Positions 11,101 to 21,799 are shown, counted from the stretch's first letter. The stretch is DNA of 64,000 nt from Megascapheus bottae (GCA_024803745.1 JANJXV010000130.1:610501-674500), one strand, 5' to 3'. The notes: generated by a model from the letters alone, not told the origin. Numbers and translations are program-made.

Positions 11101-11564
11101 CAGGCCTGACTTGTAAGCCTGTCATTATCTTAGAGCTGAGTAACAAAACAATTCTATTGGACAAGACTCTTGTGATTATCTAGAGCTGTGTATCCAAACA
11201 CTATTGGAGATGCATCTACTCTCATAGTCAGCTGCTGGGACAATTCCTCCATAAACACTGCCTACTGGGGAGAAATTCATTCTCTACCTTCTTCCATCCA
11301 CCTTACTCTCACCCCTACATCACACCCATGGAATCAACATAGCAAGTTCCACAGGGACTGTCATAGACTGGATATCACTAGAATTTAAGCTTTCTGTAGC
11401 TAATTTTCCCTGGCTTGAAAACTTTAATGTAACTGTCAGACCCCCCAGGTTTTTTGGAGAACTAGGGTGGTGGTGGCAATTATTTCTAGATTCTGGTACC
11501 TTCCTCATGTACCTTCTGGTAGCACATAACTCTTAACTCCAGAGCTCATTTCCTTCCTTATTTT

Positions 11565-11668
11565 CTTCATTAGTTTGTAAGCTCCCACTGCCAACAAACA
11601 TGACCCATCTGATAACAAAATGTTGACAACAGAATGCCTGACATATTAAAGCTGTCAAATAAAAAAAA
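11565..11668 (+). repeat. Possible L2 fossil
   Basis: 'gtttgtaagctccc...agaatgcctgacatattaaagctgtcaaat' resembles the L2 3' end (tgtaagctccttgagggc ... gcctggcacatagtaggcgctcaataaat). Confidence 0.35.
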
Positions 11669-11755
11669 TGAGTTTTTACCAGGTGGTCCAAATATGTCAC
11701 CTGTGTGGAAGACATTTTTCAAAAATAGATTGTAGAGGTCAAAAAGTTACTGGGT

Positions 11756-11757
<2 letters not shown>

Positions 11758-11811
<54 letters not shown>
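11758..11811 (+). repeat. (CA)n microsatellite
   Basis: Uninterrupted dinucleotide array of about 27 repeats; alternating purine-pyrimidine DNA of this kind can form Z-DNA. Confidence 0.97.
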
Positions 11812-11813
<2 letters not shown>

Positions 11814-12413
11814 TAACCTCAAGGTGACAGGTTCTTGTTGATACTGGCTTGGTGTCTTCAAAAATCCATTTCTAATCTACTCTGAACAAAAAAACAAAAA
11901 CATTTTTGTCAAGAATCCTTCCCTCAGATGAAGCAAACAGATCCTCTTCCCAAAGAGAAATTAATAGGAGAATGACCCAAAAGAATACACTAGGATTAGG
12001 CTTGCTTTTTATATTTTATTTTCTCCCCTCATCATCAAACAATGCAGACCAAAAGTGGGGCCTGTCAACCAATGCTTATTATCAAGGGTGCAATTCTCTT
12101 GAAAAATCTCAGAGGCTGAACACCCTGATTCAAATTGCTAGGTAACAACTAAGATTGTCAATGGAAATAAAAGCCTGGAAGAAAATTGAAAAGCAGAGAT
12201 GAAAGGTGAGTGACCTCAGGGATGGCTGAGTTCTTAAAAAGAAAGAGACAACAAAGATGATAGTACAAATGGATAATATTAAATGAGATTTTGTTGTTGT
12301 TTTAAGTCTGGAGAGAGAGCCTCCCAAACAGAACCCTTTTCCAAATACACATTGGCAGGTTTGTGATGCATATTTGCAGGGAAAAAGAGGCCAGTTCCAA
12401 GGTTTGGGATATA

Positions 12414-12468
12414 GGCAGGTAGGTAGGCAGGTAGGTAGGTAGGTAGGTAGGTAGGTAGGTAGGTAGGT

Positions 12469-12514
<46 letters not shown>

Positions 12515-12519
12515 ATAGA

Positions 12520-12568
<49 letters not shown>

Positions 12569-12570
12569 CG
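12414..12570 (+). repeat. Compound tetranucleotide array GGTA-GGCA-GATA-GACA
   Basis: Four tetranucleotide blocks in register: mostly (ggta) to about 12470, (ggca) to about 12514, (gata) to about 12538, (gaca) to about 12568. Each unit differs from its neighbour or the one before by transitions only. A 196-codon minus ORF (12130-12720) spans it; its Cys-Leu-Pro-Ala / Thr-Tyr-Leu-Pro repeats are just the translation of this array. Confidence 0.96.
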
Positions 12571-12621
12571 ACTAATCTGCATATGAGCATGCATATGCAT
12601 AAACAACACACATGTGTCTTT

Positions 12622-12857
12622 TTGTGTGTAGCAGGGAGGGGGTCTTGGAGCTTGAACTCTGGGTCTGGGCTCTGTTCCTGAGCTCTTCAGCACGAGAGCG
12701 TACCACTTGAGCCACAGCACTACTTCTGGTTTTTCCAGTGGTTAACTGGAGATAAGTCTCATGGACTTTTGTGCCCTGGCTGGCACTGAGCTGAGATCCT
12801 CAGATATCAGCCTCCTGAGGAGCTAGGATTACAGGGGTGAGCCATCAGTGCCTGGCT
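12622..12857 (-). repeat. 7SL-Geo SINE, antisense
   Basis: Complement of the Geo half ('gagcttgaactctgggtctggg', 'taccacttgagccacagcac') then of the linker and 7SL half ('agataagtctcatggactttt', 'tcagcctcctgaggagctagg'). Full length. Confidence 0.9.
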
Positions 12858-12885
12858 CCTGTGTCTTAGTTTCATGTGAGAGAGA

Positions 12886-12891
<6 letters not shown>

Positions 12892-12920
<29 letters not shown>
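12892..12920 (+). repeat. (CA)n microsatellite
   Basis: Short dinucleotide array of about 14 repeats next to the preceding SINE's 5' side. Confidence 0.95.
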
Positions 12921-12923
<3 letters not shown>

Positions 12924-13046
12924 ATTGACAAAAACCAGACACAATGGGAAGCCAGAAAGAGAGGAAACCAGAACACATTCACCAAAGATGGTTGCCTATT
13001 TATATTACCAGGAATGGCCATTTTGCATAATTAATGCATAATTTTT

Positions 13047-14040
13047 TCATATATTTTTATTGTAATTAATCGAAGGGTCACATTATATTCGCCAGATAGA
13101 AGGTGCATTACTTCACATACATTGATACCCTTTCTCATGTCTTGGTCCCCATTTCCCTCCTCTCCACCCTCACTCCTCATCTTGTTTTCCCCCCTTCCCT
13201 ATCCAATTTCAAATAACCAAATATGCATATATCCAATATATCAGATAACAAAGCGAAATACTGTAACAATATGAGATAACCAAGGGACAGCAAAAGAGAT
13301 GAGAGATAACAGTACATTAAGGACAACAATCACTCATTATATGGCTTTTGTTTCTATATCCTAGAGGTCCTTTCATTTAGCGTCATACTGTATGGATAAC
13401 ATAGTACAATAAGGACAACAATCACTCATTATATGGCTTTTGTTTCTATATCCTAGAGGTCCTTTCATTTAACATCATACTGTATGGACTTATGTATCAA
13501 GATTTTGCTCTATTGCAGATCTCTGCTAGTAGAGCCCAAGGTTTCTACTGATTATGACGAATGAGGGAAACCATTGAGCCTAAGTTCCTTTGAGTCTGGC
13601 TTACTTCACTTAATAGGATTTTTTCTAAGTCTTTCCATTTCCTTACAAATGGGGCGATGTCGTTCTTTCTGACAGCAGTATAGAATTCCACTGTGTACAA
13701 ATACCACATCTTGTTGATCCATTCATCAACTGAGGGACATCTAGGTTGGTTCCATATCTTTGCTATGGTGAATAGTGCTGCAATGAACATTGTTGTGCTA
13801 GTGGGTTTAGTATGTCCTTGTTTCTGGGTGGTTGGGTAAATGCCAAGTAGTGGAATTGCTGGGTCATAGGGGAGTTCTATGTTTAGTCTTGAGGAACTGC
13901 CACACTGCTTTCCATAGTGGTTGAAGGAGTTTGCACTCCCACCAACAGTGTAGTAGTGATCCCTACTGGCCACATCCCCTCCAGCATCTGTCGTTATTAG
14001 TTTTTTTGATCCTGGCCATTCTAACTGGAGAGTTGTTTTG
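13047..14040 (-). mobile_element. 5'-truncated LINE-1, about 1 kb, with internal tandem duplication
   Basis: On the minus strand it holds the end of ORF2, the 3' UTR and a short A/T-rich tail. Approximate target duplications attaaygcat... lie at about 13030-13046 and 14041-14057, so the 5' truncation point is close to 14040. Its 3' UTR matches the L1 copies near 37.5, 39.7, 50.4 and 52.5 kb, except that about 92 bases (13305-13396) are repeated in tandem (13397-13488). No reverse transcriptase or endonuclease domain is present, so it cannot move by itself. Confidence 0.9.
13545..14030 (-). pseudogene. LINE-1 ORF2 C-terminal remnant, frameshifted
   Basis: The minus-strand translation from about 13890 down to 13545 contains ELPYDPAIPLLGIYP, FTIAKIWNQPRCPS and DEWINKMWYLYT, the hallmark C-terminal region of L1 ORF2 protein. 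Upstream the expected frame is lost: the open frame reads a shifted version, because this copy has 'cctcaagactaa' where the 39-kb copy has 'cctcaaaagactaa', a two-base difference at about 13887-13892. About 140 codons remain of a protein normally near 1,280 residues. Non-functional. Confidence 0.88.
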
Positions 14041-14230
14041 ATTAACGCATAAATTTTTAATGCAATTTATCAGGGAAAATTTTAAAACCAAGCATTTATG
14101 CAGTAAGATCATGTAAGTGTTTGCTTGAGATAAGCAAGAGAGATTTCCAAACTGTCAGGAAAGATCAGAATCCTTTGGCTCCCTGAAATGAGATTGAAAC
14201 CTGACTTGCTTAAACCTTGTCAAGGTCTAA

Positions 14231-14489
14231 GCCCAGCGCCAGCGGCTCACATCTGTAACTCGAGCTACTCAGGAGGCTGAGATCTAAGCATGACAGTTCG
14301 AAGCCAACCAGGGTAGCAAAGTCCATAAGACTCTTAGCTCCATTCAATCAACAAGAAACTAGAAGCAGAGTTGTAACTCAAGTGGTATAGCAAGTAGCTT
14401 GAGAAAAAAACAAACAAACAAAAACATCCCCTCAGGAACAGCATCCAGACTCCCAGTTCAAGCCTCAAGACTGGCATCAAAAAACAAAG
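14231..14489 (+). repeat. 7SL-Geo SINE
   Basis: Head 'cgccagcggctcacatctgtaac', block 'actcaggaggctgagatct', linker 'taagactcttagctccatt', Geo half with an A-rich insertion (aaacaaacaaacaaaaa) before 'cagttcaagcctc'. Confidence 0.85.
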
Positions 14490-14627
14490 GTTGTCAGGAT
14501 CTAAATACAAGAGATTGTCTCTGATCACTTACATTTACTGGAAAGCCTGAGTAAAGTAACAGTGAGTTAAACATCTCATTTGTATCCAATTTTACAGAGT
14601 CTTTATTTGCAACTCTGCTTAAGGGCG

Positions 14628-14740
14628 ATCTGATGTTACCATCCTCATCTTGCACATGAGGAAACTGAGTCACAGAGAGATGAAATAATGTTCCTAAAGT
14701 TGCATATTGGGGAACTGGAGCCAGGATCTAAAGAAGGCGA
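14628..14740 (+). repeat. MIR fossil
   Basis: 'catcctcatcttgcacatgaggaaactgag' followed by 'tcacagagagatgaaataatg' is a well-preserved MIR core (tacagatgaggaaactgaggctcagagaggttaag). Confidence 0.8.
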
Positions 14741-14937
14741 GGCCTGGCATGGGTGCACAGAGTCTACGCTATGAATACCACAGGACATGGGCAGGCATCT
14801 GTAGGTTCCATAACCACCAAATCCCTGGAGGATTGCTGAAGAAAGAAAATGAAATCATCCAGAAAAGAAAAAAAAATTAACCAACTATCTATGTACGGCT
14901 AGGTAAAGTCATGGTGAAAAACAAGAGTTGGGGAATA

Positions 14938-15003
14938 TGATTTTTGGTGATGCTGAGATTTGAATTCAGGGCTTCACACTTGCTAGGCCCACATTCTGCC
15001 GGC
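14938..15003 (-). repeat. ID-like SINE half, antisense
   Basis: Complement of an ID-like body ('gagatttgaattcagggcttcacacttgctaggcc'). Its B1 partner may be the fragment at 15328-15450, separated by a later insertion. Confidence 0.55.
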
Positions 15004-15114
15004 ACTTATGTGGGTGTTGGTAATTATCTTTATTGGCTTATAGTAGTGATACAGGAAGGAAGTTTGTGATTATATGTCCACACAGGTATACTGTGCTCCA
15101 ATCAATCTCACCCT

Positions 15115-15325
15115 GGGTAAGACCTTGAACTCAAGGCTTCTTTCCCTTAGCTTTGTCACTCAAAGCTGATACCTCTACCCTTTGAGCCACAGCTCTACTT
15201 CTAGATTTTTGGTAGCTAATTGGAAATAAGATTCTTAAAGATTTTCCTGCCTGGGAGGGCTTTGTGCCATTGACCCTCAGATCTCAGTCTCCCAAGCAGC
15301 TGGGACGGCAGGAGTGAGCCACTTG
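15115..15325 (-). repeat. 7SL-Geo SINE, antisense
   Basis: Complement of Geo ('gaccttgaactcaaggcttc', 'ctacccttttgagccacagctctac' with one base variation) then 7SL half ('cagatctcagtctcccaagcagctgg'). It sits between two antisense B1/ID pieces, so it is probably the younger insertion. Confidence 0.82.
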
Positions 15326-15327
15326 TG

Positions 15328-15575
15328 GATTTCTTTTTTAAAGACAGCATCTTGCATTATGGCAGGGCTGACCTCAGTTATGCCAATCTCTCATACGCTT
15401 CCCCGGGTGGCTGGAAATGACAGTTTATCGCTACCATGCCCCAGCCTTTGGCTGAGATGGAATCCTGAAAGCATTTTCGTTTTAGTGGTGGTGGGTTTGG
15501 GCAGGGCTGGCCTGTAAATCCAGGTCTCTGCCTCTCACGTAGCTAGGATGATAAGCTTAAGCTACCCCCATGCCT
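15328..15575 (-). repeat. Two B1-like monomers, antisense
   Basis: Two successive complements of B1-like sequence: 'ggtggctggaaatgacag...gctaccatgccccagc' to about 15450 and 'gtagctaggatgataagc...taccccatgcctggct' pattern to 15575. Diverged. Confidence 0.55.
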
Positions 15576-16880
15576 GGCTTTGAACTGCACAAGAATGCCT
15601 GTGTATCCTCAGTGAACGTGTTTTACAATTCCTAGGAGAACTTCTCTCCCAGTTCTCTGCCTTCGTTTTCCATGCTAGATTCCTCATTAATCCAAGACAT
15701 CGGAGAGTTGAGCTCAGGCAGGCAACCTGAATATTTTGTCTGCGTGTTTCCTGGCTGGGACAGAGGAAGTAAATGGGTATCTTAGTGTGATTGCAGACAG
15801 GTGTCAATGGAGAGACAAAGACGACCGAGATAACAAAGCATATTTAATCACTGCGCTGTGACTATAAATTTTTCAATATTTATTGTCCAACTGCTCTGCA
15901 AAGATTCTACAATATGGAGAAGTACATTGGAAAATAAAAGAAACATGCCTGACTCCAAGCTTCAAAGTGCCCAGAATTACTAATGATTTCTTCCTGGCCT
16001 CGGTGCCACCAGTAAGAAAACACCAAGAATATTTTAATTCAAAATATATGTGTCATGAGGCAAAACCCTGAAGTTGAGACAAGCTCCTGGCTTCAGATTT
16101 ATTTTATACTCTCAATTCATGGTGCTGGGGGTAGTGAGGTCTCATCCAAAACAAATTTTTTTTTAAAAATCCCTTAAATTACTGCAGAGTAAAGTTCCCT
16201 TTATGTGTATGCACTATCTGAGAATCTCCTCTGAGACACAAATCTCTCAGCGCCTTTTCAAAACCAAGAATTCATGTGAAATCATGTAAGCGTTCCTTGC
16301 CGTTATTAGTAACAACACATTCCAGTGCAGTTCTGCTTTCTTAACCAGGCCTAGGATAACTTGGACTTGTGCGTTTAAATATTAAACAGAGACAAAGAAA
16401 CAAACAGGATAGATGTGCAGATAGATTAATAAAGGATAGAAATAGAGGCAACAGACAGATATGATAACAATAGATTAGATAGATGGACGGATGGATGGAT
16501 GGATGGACAGATTGATAGAGATGTTAGGTAGAAATAGACAAAAACATGTGTGCCCTTACACTAGTGAAAACCCCACAGCAGAAGCATTTCTTTGGCAATC
16601 ATCACAGGAATGGTGTATAGAACCTCCACTTTTACACCACTCCCACCCCTGCCCCCACCCCTATGCCTTTTACATGAGTAAATGAAGCTTAGGAATGCTA
16701 GTAACTTGTCCTCAGCTCTGAATGAAAGAGCCAGTGAAGAAGAGGTGGATAATGGTGATAGCGGTGGTGCTAGTAATAAATCACAACCATCACCTTTTCA
16801 AGCATGCTCTGTGTGTTAGATACTATATTTGGTATTTTGTGTGTATTATGTCACTTAGGCATAATACATCTTATCATTAT
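15576..16880. other. Unique sequence with a (GGAT)n run and MIR trace
   Basis: Contains a short (ggat)n/(gata) run at 16420-16510, and 'gtgtgttagatactatatttggtattttgtgtgtattatgtc' near 16810 that may be an old MIR/L3 piece. ORFs of 62-81 codons show no domains. No gene seen. Confidence 0.4.
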
Positions 16881-16888
16881 CCCTTGTA

Positions 16889-17025
16889 AGGCCGGTCATC
16901 TTAACTACTCAGGAGGCTGAGATCTGAGGATCATGATTTGAAGCCAGCATGGGCCGGAAAAAGCCATCAGATCCTTACCACCAGCTAACCACAGAAAGCC
17001 TGAAGTAGAGTTGTGACTAAAGTTC
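16889..17025 (+). repeat. 7SL-Geo SINE, partial
   Basis: 'ggccggtcatcttaactactcaggaggctgag', linker 'cagatccttaccaccagctaacc', and the first part of Geo ('gcctgaagtagagttgtgac'); the 3' end is lost. Confidence 0.8.
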
Positions 17026-17029
17026 ACAC

Positions 17030-18078
17030 TTACTGCCACTCGAACACACACAATAAGGTACCTAGGAACCAGCAAGACCCAAGCATCACACAGCAACACC
17101 CAAGCTATAAAGGTGTAATTGTTGCCCTCATAATTAAACCCTGATCTGTCTGGTATCATTCACCATCTTCCCTCCCATGCACCGAGTTCTGTCTCTACTT
17201 CGATAGTCCGTTGAAATTTTAATTAAGTATATTGTGCAAAGGCCAGTACCTTTTGCCTAGGCAGAGCTCAGAAGCCTGTTGGAAAGTGGGTGGAGCTCTG
17301 TGGTTTTGTCCGCCTGCCCTCCCTAGATGGCCTATGGCATCACAGGCATACAGCTTCAAAAGGCTCTGCTCAGAAATCCCTCTCCTGGGTATTTTTTTTG
17401 AGATTTGAGTAAAGAGCCTCTTTTAAGATGTAAATACCACCTGAAAAAATGTTAAGTCTATTAGAAAGTCACACCTCCGGTGTAACAGTTAGATAATCCA
17501 ATTTCTACTTAGGAACATAGTGAATGGGTTTGGGAACAGGGTGGTATAATGAGTCATTTTCTCCCTTTCCATTCAGCTGAGACTCTGCAAAAGAAGAGCA
17601 TTTTCTTTTAACTAGAAACTCTTCATTGTAAGACAAGTTTAAATTCACAGAAGAAGAAGAAGAAGAAAAAAAAAAGTCCTGGAAAGAAGACAGGGTCTCC
17701 ATACAGCCTGGGCATGGGTCTTCTTATTTTTACTATCTTGCACTAGCACTCATCACAACTAATAAGCCCATAGTGACATGTTACTGAATTTTAGCTACCT
17801 CTGGGTTCACTGGACGTCCTTTCTCCATGCTGAGATTCCCATGTAGGGCCTGGAAAGTATATTTCGCCGTCAGGTCTCCACATCGCTGTTTCTCTGACTT
17901 GTGTGAGATCACCTTGACAGTTTGAATAGTGCTACTGGTCAAATAGGTTTTGGAAGGTTCCAAGCCTCCATGCATTTATTCTCCTGATGACACTGAGTCT
18001 TTTAGAGGAAAAGCACACTAAGGTACAGCGCTGTACTGTGCTATGTAGGGTCCATGTAGTCCACATGAAATTATGGCT
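17030..18078. other. Unique sequence, no gene seen
   Basis: About 1.05 kb with a small (aag)n run near 17650. No recognisable repeat family or coding region. Confidence 0.35.
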
Positions 18079-18176
18079 GGTAGGGCTGGGTGTCGCTTAA
18101 TGGCAAAGTATTCACCCACCAAGGACAAGGTCCTGGGTTCAAGCACCAGACCCCCCCCACAAAAAAAGAAAAGAAA
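18079..18176 (+). repeat. ID-type tRNA-Ala SINE monomer
   Basis: 'agggctgggtgtcgcttaatggcaaag...caaggtcctgggttcaagcaccag' with an A-rich tail: a single ID-like monomer with weak A and B boxes. Not a tRNA gene. Confidence 0.65.
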
Positions 18177-18627
18177 TTATGGCTGGTGGTGGTAAACTTG
18201 GCTTTTCAGGTTTCCTCACACACTGAAGGCAGTCAGAACTAGCTATCTCCCTCCTTGAATAAAGAATGTCCAAGTAAATTATTTAAGATTTCTTCTTTAT
18301 GGAAGATTTTTATTTAAATGATTTACCTAAACAGTATGCACTTGTAGATATTTTATCTTATACACTGGGCTACCATCCAACTCTACTTGATGTTTAGGTT
18401 GAACAATTCTTCTAGCCTCAGCCATCAGAAGTTTGTCCAGTCGACTTCTATATGCTTTTGACCTGCCTAGCCCCCCCAACCCCCCTCAGAGTGGGGACTG
18501 GTCTTTGCTGCTTCTCTATTTTCTGGCATTTTAAGACTCCAGATTTTACCTAAAACCAGGATGCTGACTCTCCAGGAGGGCTTGTTATTACACTGTTATT
18601 TCTTCAGGGTCCTCTCAACTGACAGAG

Positions 18628-18629
<2 letters not shown>

Positions 18630-18675
<46 letters not shown>
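18630..18675 (+). repeat. (AC)n microsatellite
   Basis: About 21 repeats, one gc interruption near the 3' end. Confidence 0.96.
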
Positions 18676-18676
<1 letters not shown>

Positions 18677-18884
18677 TTGTCTGTGAACACTTCTAACTGC
18701 AACCTTCATCATCTAGCAAACAATTGCCTGAGTACATTTTCAGTGATAGAAATGTCCATAGCCCAGTTCAGGTCGGTTGAATTAGAATCCATGTAACTTG
18801 GAAGTAGAGGTGTGGCCCAAGTGATAGAGATGATTTGGGGATGGACACTGGTCAGTAGGGGGGAAAAAGTCCAGATAACTAGAG

Positions 18885-19380
18885 GGCTTGGATTTTTTCA
18901 GCCACTGGGCCTCCAGGGAAGTGAAGGAGTCTGGAGGTTGAATTCAATCGACTGGCCATTGATTTGATTGGTGGGTCAATGGTGATTGTAATGAAACCTT
19001 CATAAACAGGGACCTCACTGATTGGAAGACATATCAATGGGTGGCAAGTTGGCCTGCCCCACGAGGACAGGCACTCCCACACTTGGGGCACTCCCCAACC
19101 TTTGTACCCTACTCTCCTCTGGTTGTGTGTGTCCTATATAGTAAGGACATGACATTAAATTAACCACAGGACTTGGCTAAGTTCTGCCAAGTCCTTCTAA
19201 CAGACCACTACACGTGAAGAGAGTGCAGGAATCCCCCCAAAAAGTCCTTCTAACAGACTACCACATAGGAAGAGAGTGCAGGAATCCCCCCAAAGGATCA
19301 TCAACTAGACACAAGTGCCAGGGTGCTAGGGGATCCTATTACTGAGTAGAATCTGAGGTCAGGGAAGAACTGGGGTGGGG
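18885..19380 (+). repeat. Ancient mammalian retroelement fragment with a 53-bp tandem duplication
   Basis: 'ttgaattcaatcgactggcc' ... 'tgtaatgaaaccttcataaac' ... 'ctctggttgtgtgtgtcctatatag' follows, in order, a widespread old mammalian repeat I recognise from other genomes but cannot name with certainty (LTR or L1 3' type). Within it 19191-19243 is repeated at 19244-19296 ('gtccttctaacagac...gagagtgcaggaatcccccc'). Confidence 0.45.
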
Positions 19381-19518
19381 CAAGGTTCCTTATTAACTTA
19401 TAGACCAGCTGCTAACTTCAAGTACTTAACATCAGCACTGAAAGCCTGGAAGGATACAGGTGAAGGTTGTAGAGACAAAAAAAAGAGCATCTGACTTGTG
19501 TGTAAAATTACCAGCACA

Positions 19519-19727
19519 GGCCGGGAGTTTGGCCTAGTGGTTAAAGTGCTTGCCTAGCATGCATGAAGACCCGGGTTCGATTCCTTGGTACCACATACAT
19601 AGAAAAAAGCCGGAAGTGGTGCTGAGGCTCAAGTGGTAGAGCTCCAGCCTTGAGAAAGTCCAAGGACAGTGCTCAGGCCCTAAGCTCAAGCCCATGACTG
19701 GCAAAAAAAACCAAAACCAAACAAAAA
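19519..19727 (+). repeat. IDL-Geo SINE with target-site duplication
   Basis: tRNA-Ala-like left half with A box 'tttggcctagtggttaaag' and B box 'ggttcgattcc', Geo right half, and an A-rich tail broken by cc/c. Flanks aaaattaccagcaca (19504-19518) and aaaattaccaacaca (19728-19742) differ at one base, giving a 15-bp target duplication. Young-looking copy. Confidence 0.93.
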
Positions 19728-20267
19728 AAAATTACCAACACAATCCTTCAGAGACCAAACTTGAGTGGTTTCCATGTAAATATTTGGATTCATATTCAGA
19801 GTGGGATGTATGCCAACAGGGGAAAAAAAACTTCAGTTATTTCTATTAATCTTTATGTTAATAACGGTGTTGTTATTTTTAGTTTTAAATTGTCCCTTCA
19901 CACATATAAATAGATATCACACACATACAAGGCTTGTGTCACGTTGTACCTAAGTGAAAACACAAGCAAATAGAAAATCAAAACACATTTTTTTAAGGAG
20001 TAACTTTTATCTGAACCAAGAATATATCGGCCTGGATCCAGGACTTATGTTCTTTTTACTAAAACAGTGTGTGTTTCCAAACATTGACTATTAGTGTCCC
20101 AGCCCATTCGTAATGAATTGTTTCTATATGCAATTCCCTATGAAAAGTAAGTATGGCTACCTGGGAAGTGCTGGATTTTAGGGCTCATTAGGAGATGAGC
20201 AAGAGAAACTACAGGCACTTTTTTGTATCTTGAAAGCAGGGAGCTTTAAAAAAATCAGAGGTTATAA

Positions 20268-20335
20268 GCTAGGGATTTAGTTTGCCTACCACATGAAAGC
20301 CTTCCTCAATGCAGGATGTTTACCTAACATGTGTG
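20268..20335 (+). repeat. ID-type SINE monomer, diverged
   Basis: 'ctagggatttagtttgcctac...gtttacctaacatgtgtgagac' follows the ID pattern (ggggatgtggctcag...cctagcatgcgtgag). The 3' end is interrupted by the antisense 7SL fragment. Confidence 0.5.
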
Positions 20336-20339
20336 AGAC

Positions 20340-20406
20340 CTGAGATCCTCTCATCTCAGCCTTCTGAGTAGCTAGGGTTACAGGTATGAGCCACCGGCAC
20401 CCAGCA
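20340..20406 (-). repeat. 7SL-half SINE fragment, antisense
   Basis: Complement of the 7SL/B1 head: 'atctcagccttctgagtagc...gttacaggtatgagccaccgg'. The Geo half is absent. Confidence 0.75.
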
Positions 20407-20413
20407 TCAAATG

Positions 20414-20601
20414 TTTTTGTTTTTTGTTTTGCCAGACCTAGGGCTTGAATTCAGGGCCTGAGCATTGTCCTTGGGCATTCCTCAAGGCTAGAGCTCTACC
20501 ACTTGAGCACAGCACAGCTGTTTTCCATATATATGATACTGAGGAATCGAACCTGGGTCTTCATGAATGCTAGGCAAGCACTCTACCATGCTACTAGCCC
20601 C
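20414..20601 (-). repeat. IDL-Geo SINE, antisense
   Basis: Complement of Geo ('gggcttgaattcagggcctgagc', 'gagctctaccacttgagc') followed by complement of the tRNA-like half ('gaatcgaacctgggtcttcatg', 'aggcaagcactctacc'). tcaaatg at 20407-20413 and 20602-20608 is a probable short target duplication. Confidence 0.88.
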
Positions 20602-20609
20602 TCAAATGG

Positions 20610-21250
20610 TTTTTAATAGGAGAACACCTATGAATAAATAACTTGAAATGTGCATCCTTTGGTAATCACTATTTTCAACCACAAGAAGACAAGTAATGCC
20701 TCTGGCTGTATGTAAAGGACACATATAGTTTGAAATAAAGGGCACAGAGTATGATGTTGGGAAGAAATATGATTATCATCAGTCAAATCCAGAATATGGG
20801 GCATCTGTAAGACAAATAAGCATGTAGAGAAAAGGATATTCGCTATTGTAACTGATGGTCCTAAACCATTACTATAGTTACAATGTAAGGAATTTGAATC
20901 TTGCTCTGAAAAAAAGCCATAACTATATTTCTAAGGCAAATATAGAATGTTGAACACTCACTAAGCAACAGATGAGACATAAGAAATTATTGTCAAATGT
21001 CGATGTGGCCTTTAAATGTCTTTATCTGTTATTGATGCATACTAATGTACTTGTGAGTAAAATGCTAGAATATCTTATTTGCTTTAAATTATTATAGAAA
21101 TAAAAGCTTGGGAGAAGATCTGGACCCAGACCTGTAAATGTTAATGACTGTGGAAGCCACGGGATTAGTGCCTGGAAGTTTATTATATAATTGTCCTACT
21201 TTTTGTACACGTTGGAAATTTTCCTATGAAATACTTTAAAAATTAAAAAG
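20610..21250. other. AT-rich unique sequence with a possible old L1 3' end
   Basis: From about 21085 'ataaaagcttgggagaagatc' ... 'ttttgtacacgttggaaattttcctatgaaatac' resembles an old L1 3' UTR, but I am unsure. No gene seen. Confidence 0.3.
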
Positions 21251-21253
21251 CAG

Positions 21254-21451
21254 GGCCGGGAGTTTGGCCTAGTGGTTAAAGTGCTTGCCTAGCATGCATG
21301 AAGACCCGGGTTCGATTCCTCAGTACCACATACATAGAAAAAAGCCGGAAATGGTGCTGAGGCTCAAGTGGTAGAGCTCTAGCCTTGAGAAAATCCAAGG
21401 TCAGTGCTCAGGCCCTGAGCTCAAACCCAGGGCTGGCAAAAAAAAAAAAAA
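21254..21451 (+). repeat. IDL-Geo SINE
   Basis: Complete left and right halves and a 14-A tail. Almost the same sequence as the 19.5-kb copy, which suggests both came from closely related recent source copies. Confidence 0.92.
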
Positions 21452-21686
21452 GCCAGGTACCAGTGGTTCATATCTGTCATCCTAGCTACTCAGGAAGATA
21501 AAATCTGAGGATCACAGTTCAAAGCCAGCCCAGACAGAAATGGCCCAGACAGAAACGTCCTCAAGACTCTCATCTTCAATTAATTACAGAAAAAGCCACA
21601 AGTGGTGCTGTAGCTCAAGTGGTAGAGTGCCAGCCTTGAATGAAAGGAGCTAAGGGACAACACCTAGGTCCAGGACTAGCAAAGTA
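21452..21686 (+). repeat. 7SL-Geo SINE
   Basis: Starts directly after the A tail of the preceding IDL-Geo copy: 'gccaggtaccagtggttcatatctg', 'actcaggaagataaaatctg', linker with a local duplication of 'cccagacagaaa', Geo half 'gtggtgctgtagctcaagtgg'. Confidence 0.88.
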
Positions 21687-21717
21687 GCTATTCAGAGGCA
21701 GAATGAATGAACTCCCA

Positions 21718-21795
21718 CTGAGCTGTGTCCTGTGTTGGGTCTGATGCTAGGATGAGACATACAAAGATACACAATGCATTCATGTCCACTCGATC
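21718..21795 (-). repeat. Possible L2 fossil, antisense
   Basis: 'gtcctgtgttgggtctgatgctaggatgagacatacaaagatac' (in parts) resembles the antisense L2 pattern (ctgtgccaggcactgtgctaggtgctggggatacaa). Confidence 0.35.
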
Positions 21796-21799
21796 GTAT

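Noticed and set aside
12414..12570. CRISPR-like or other bacterial-type repeat array
   Set aside because: Perfect tetranucleotides without spacers in a mammalian genome; simple microsatellite.
12130..12720. 196-codon minus ORF with Cys-Leu-Pro-Ala and Tyr-Leu-Pro-Thr repeats
   Set aside because: Direct translation of the compound tetranucleotide array plus an antisense SINE; tetranucleotide repeats read through all frames.
19519..19605. tRNA-like sequence with A and B boxes
   Set aside because: It is the left half of an IDL-Geo SINE with a Geo half, A tail and target duplication; the acceptor stem does not close. The same applies to the copies at 2201, 21254, 32026, 32177 and 45142.
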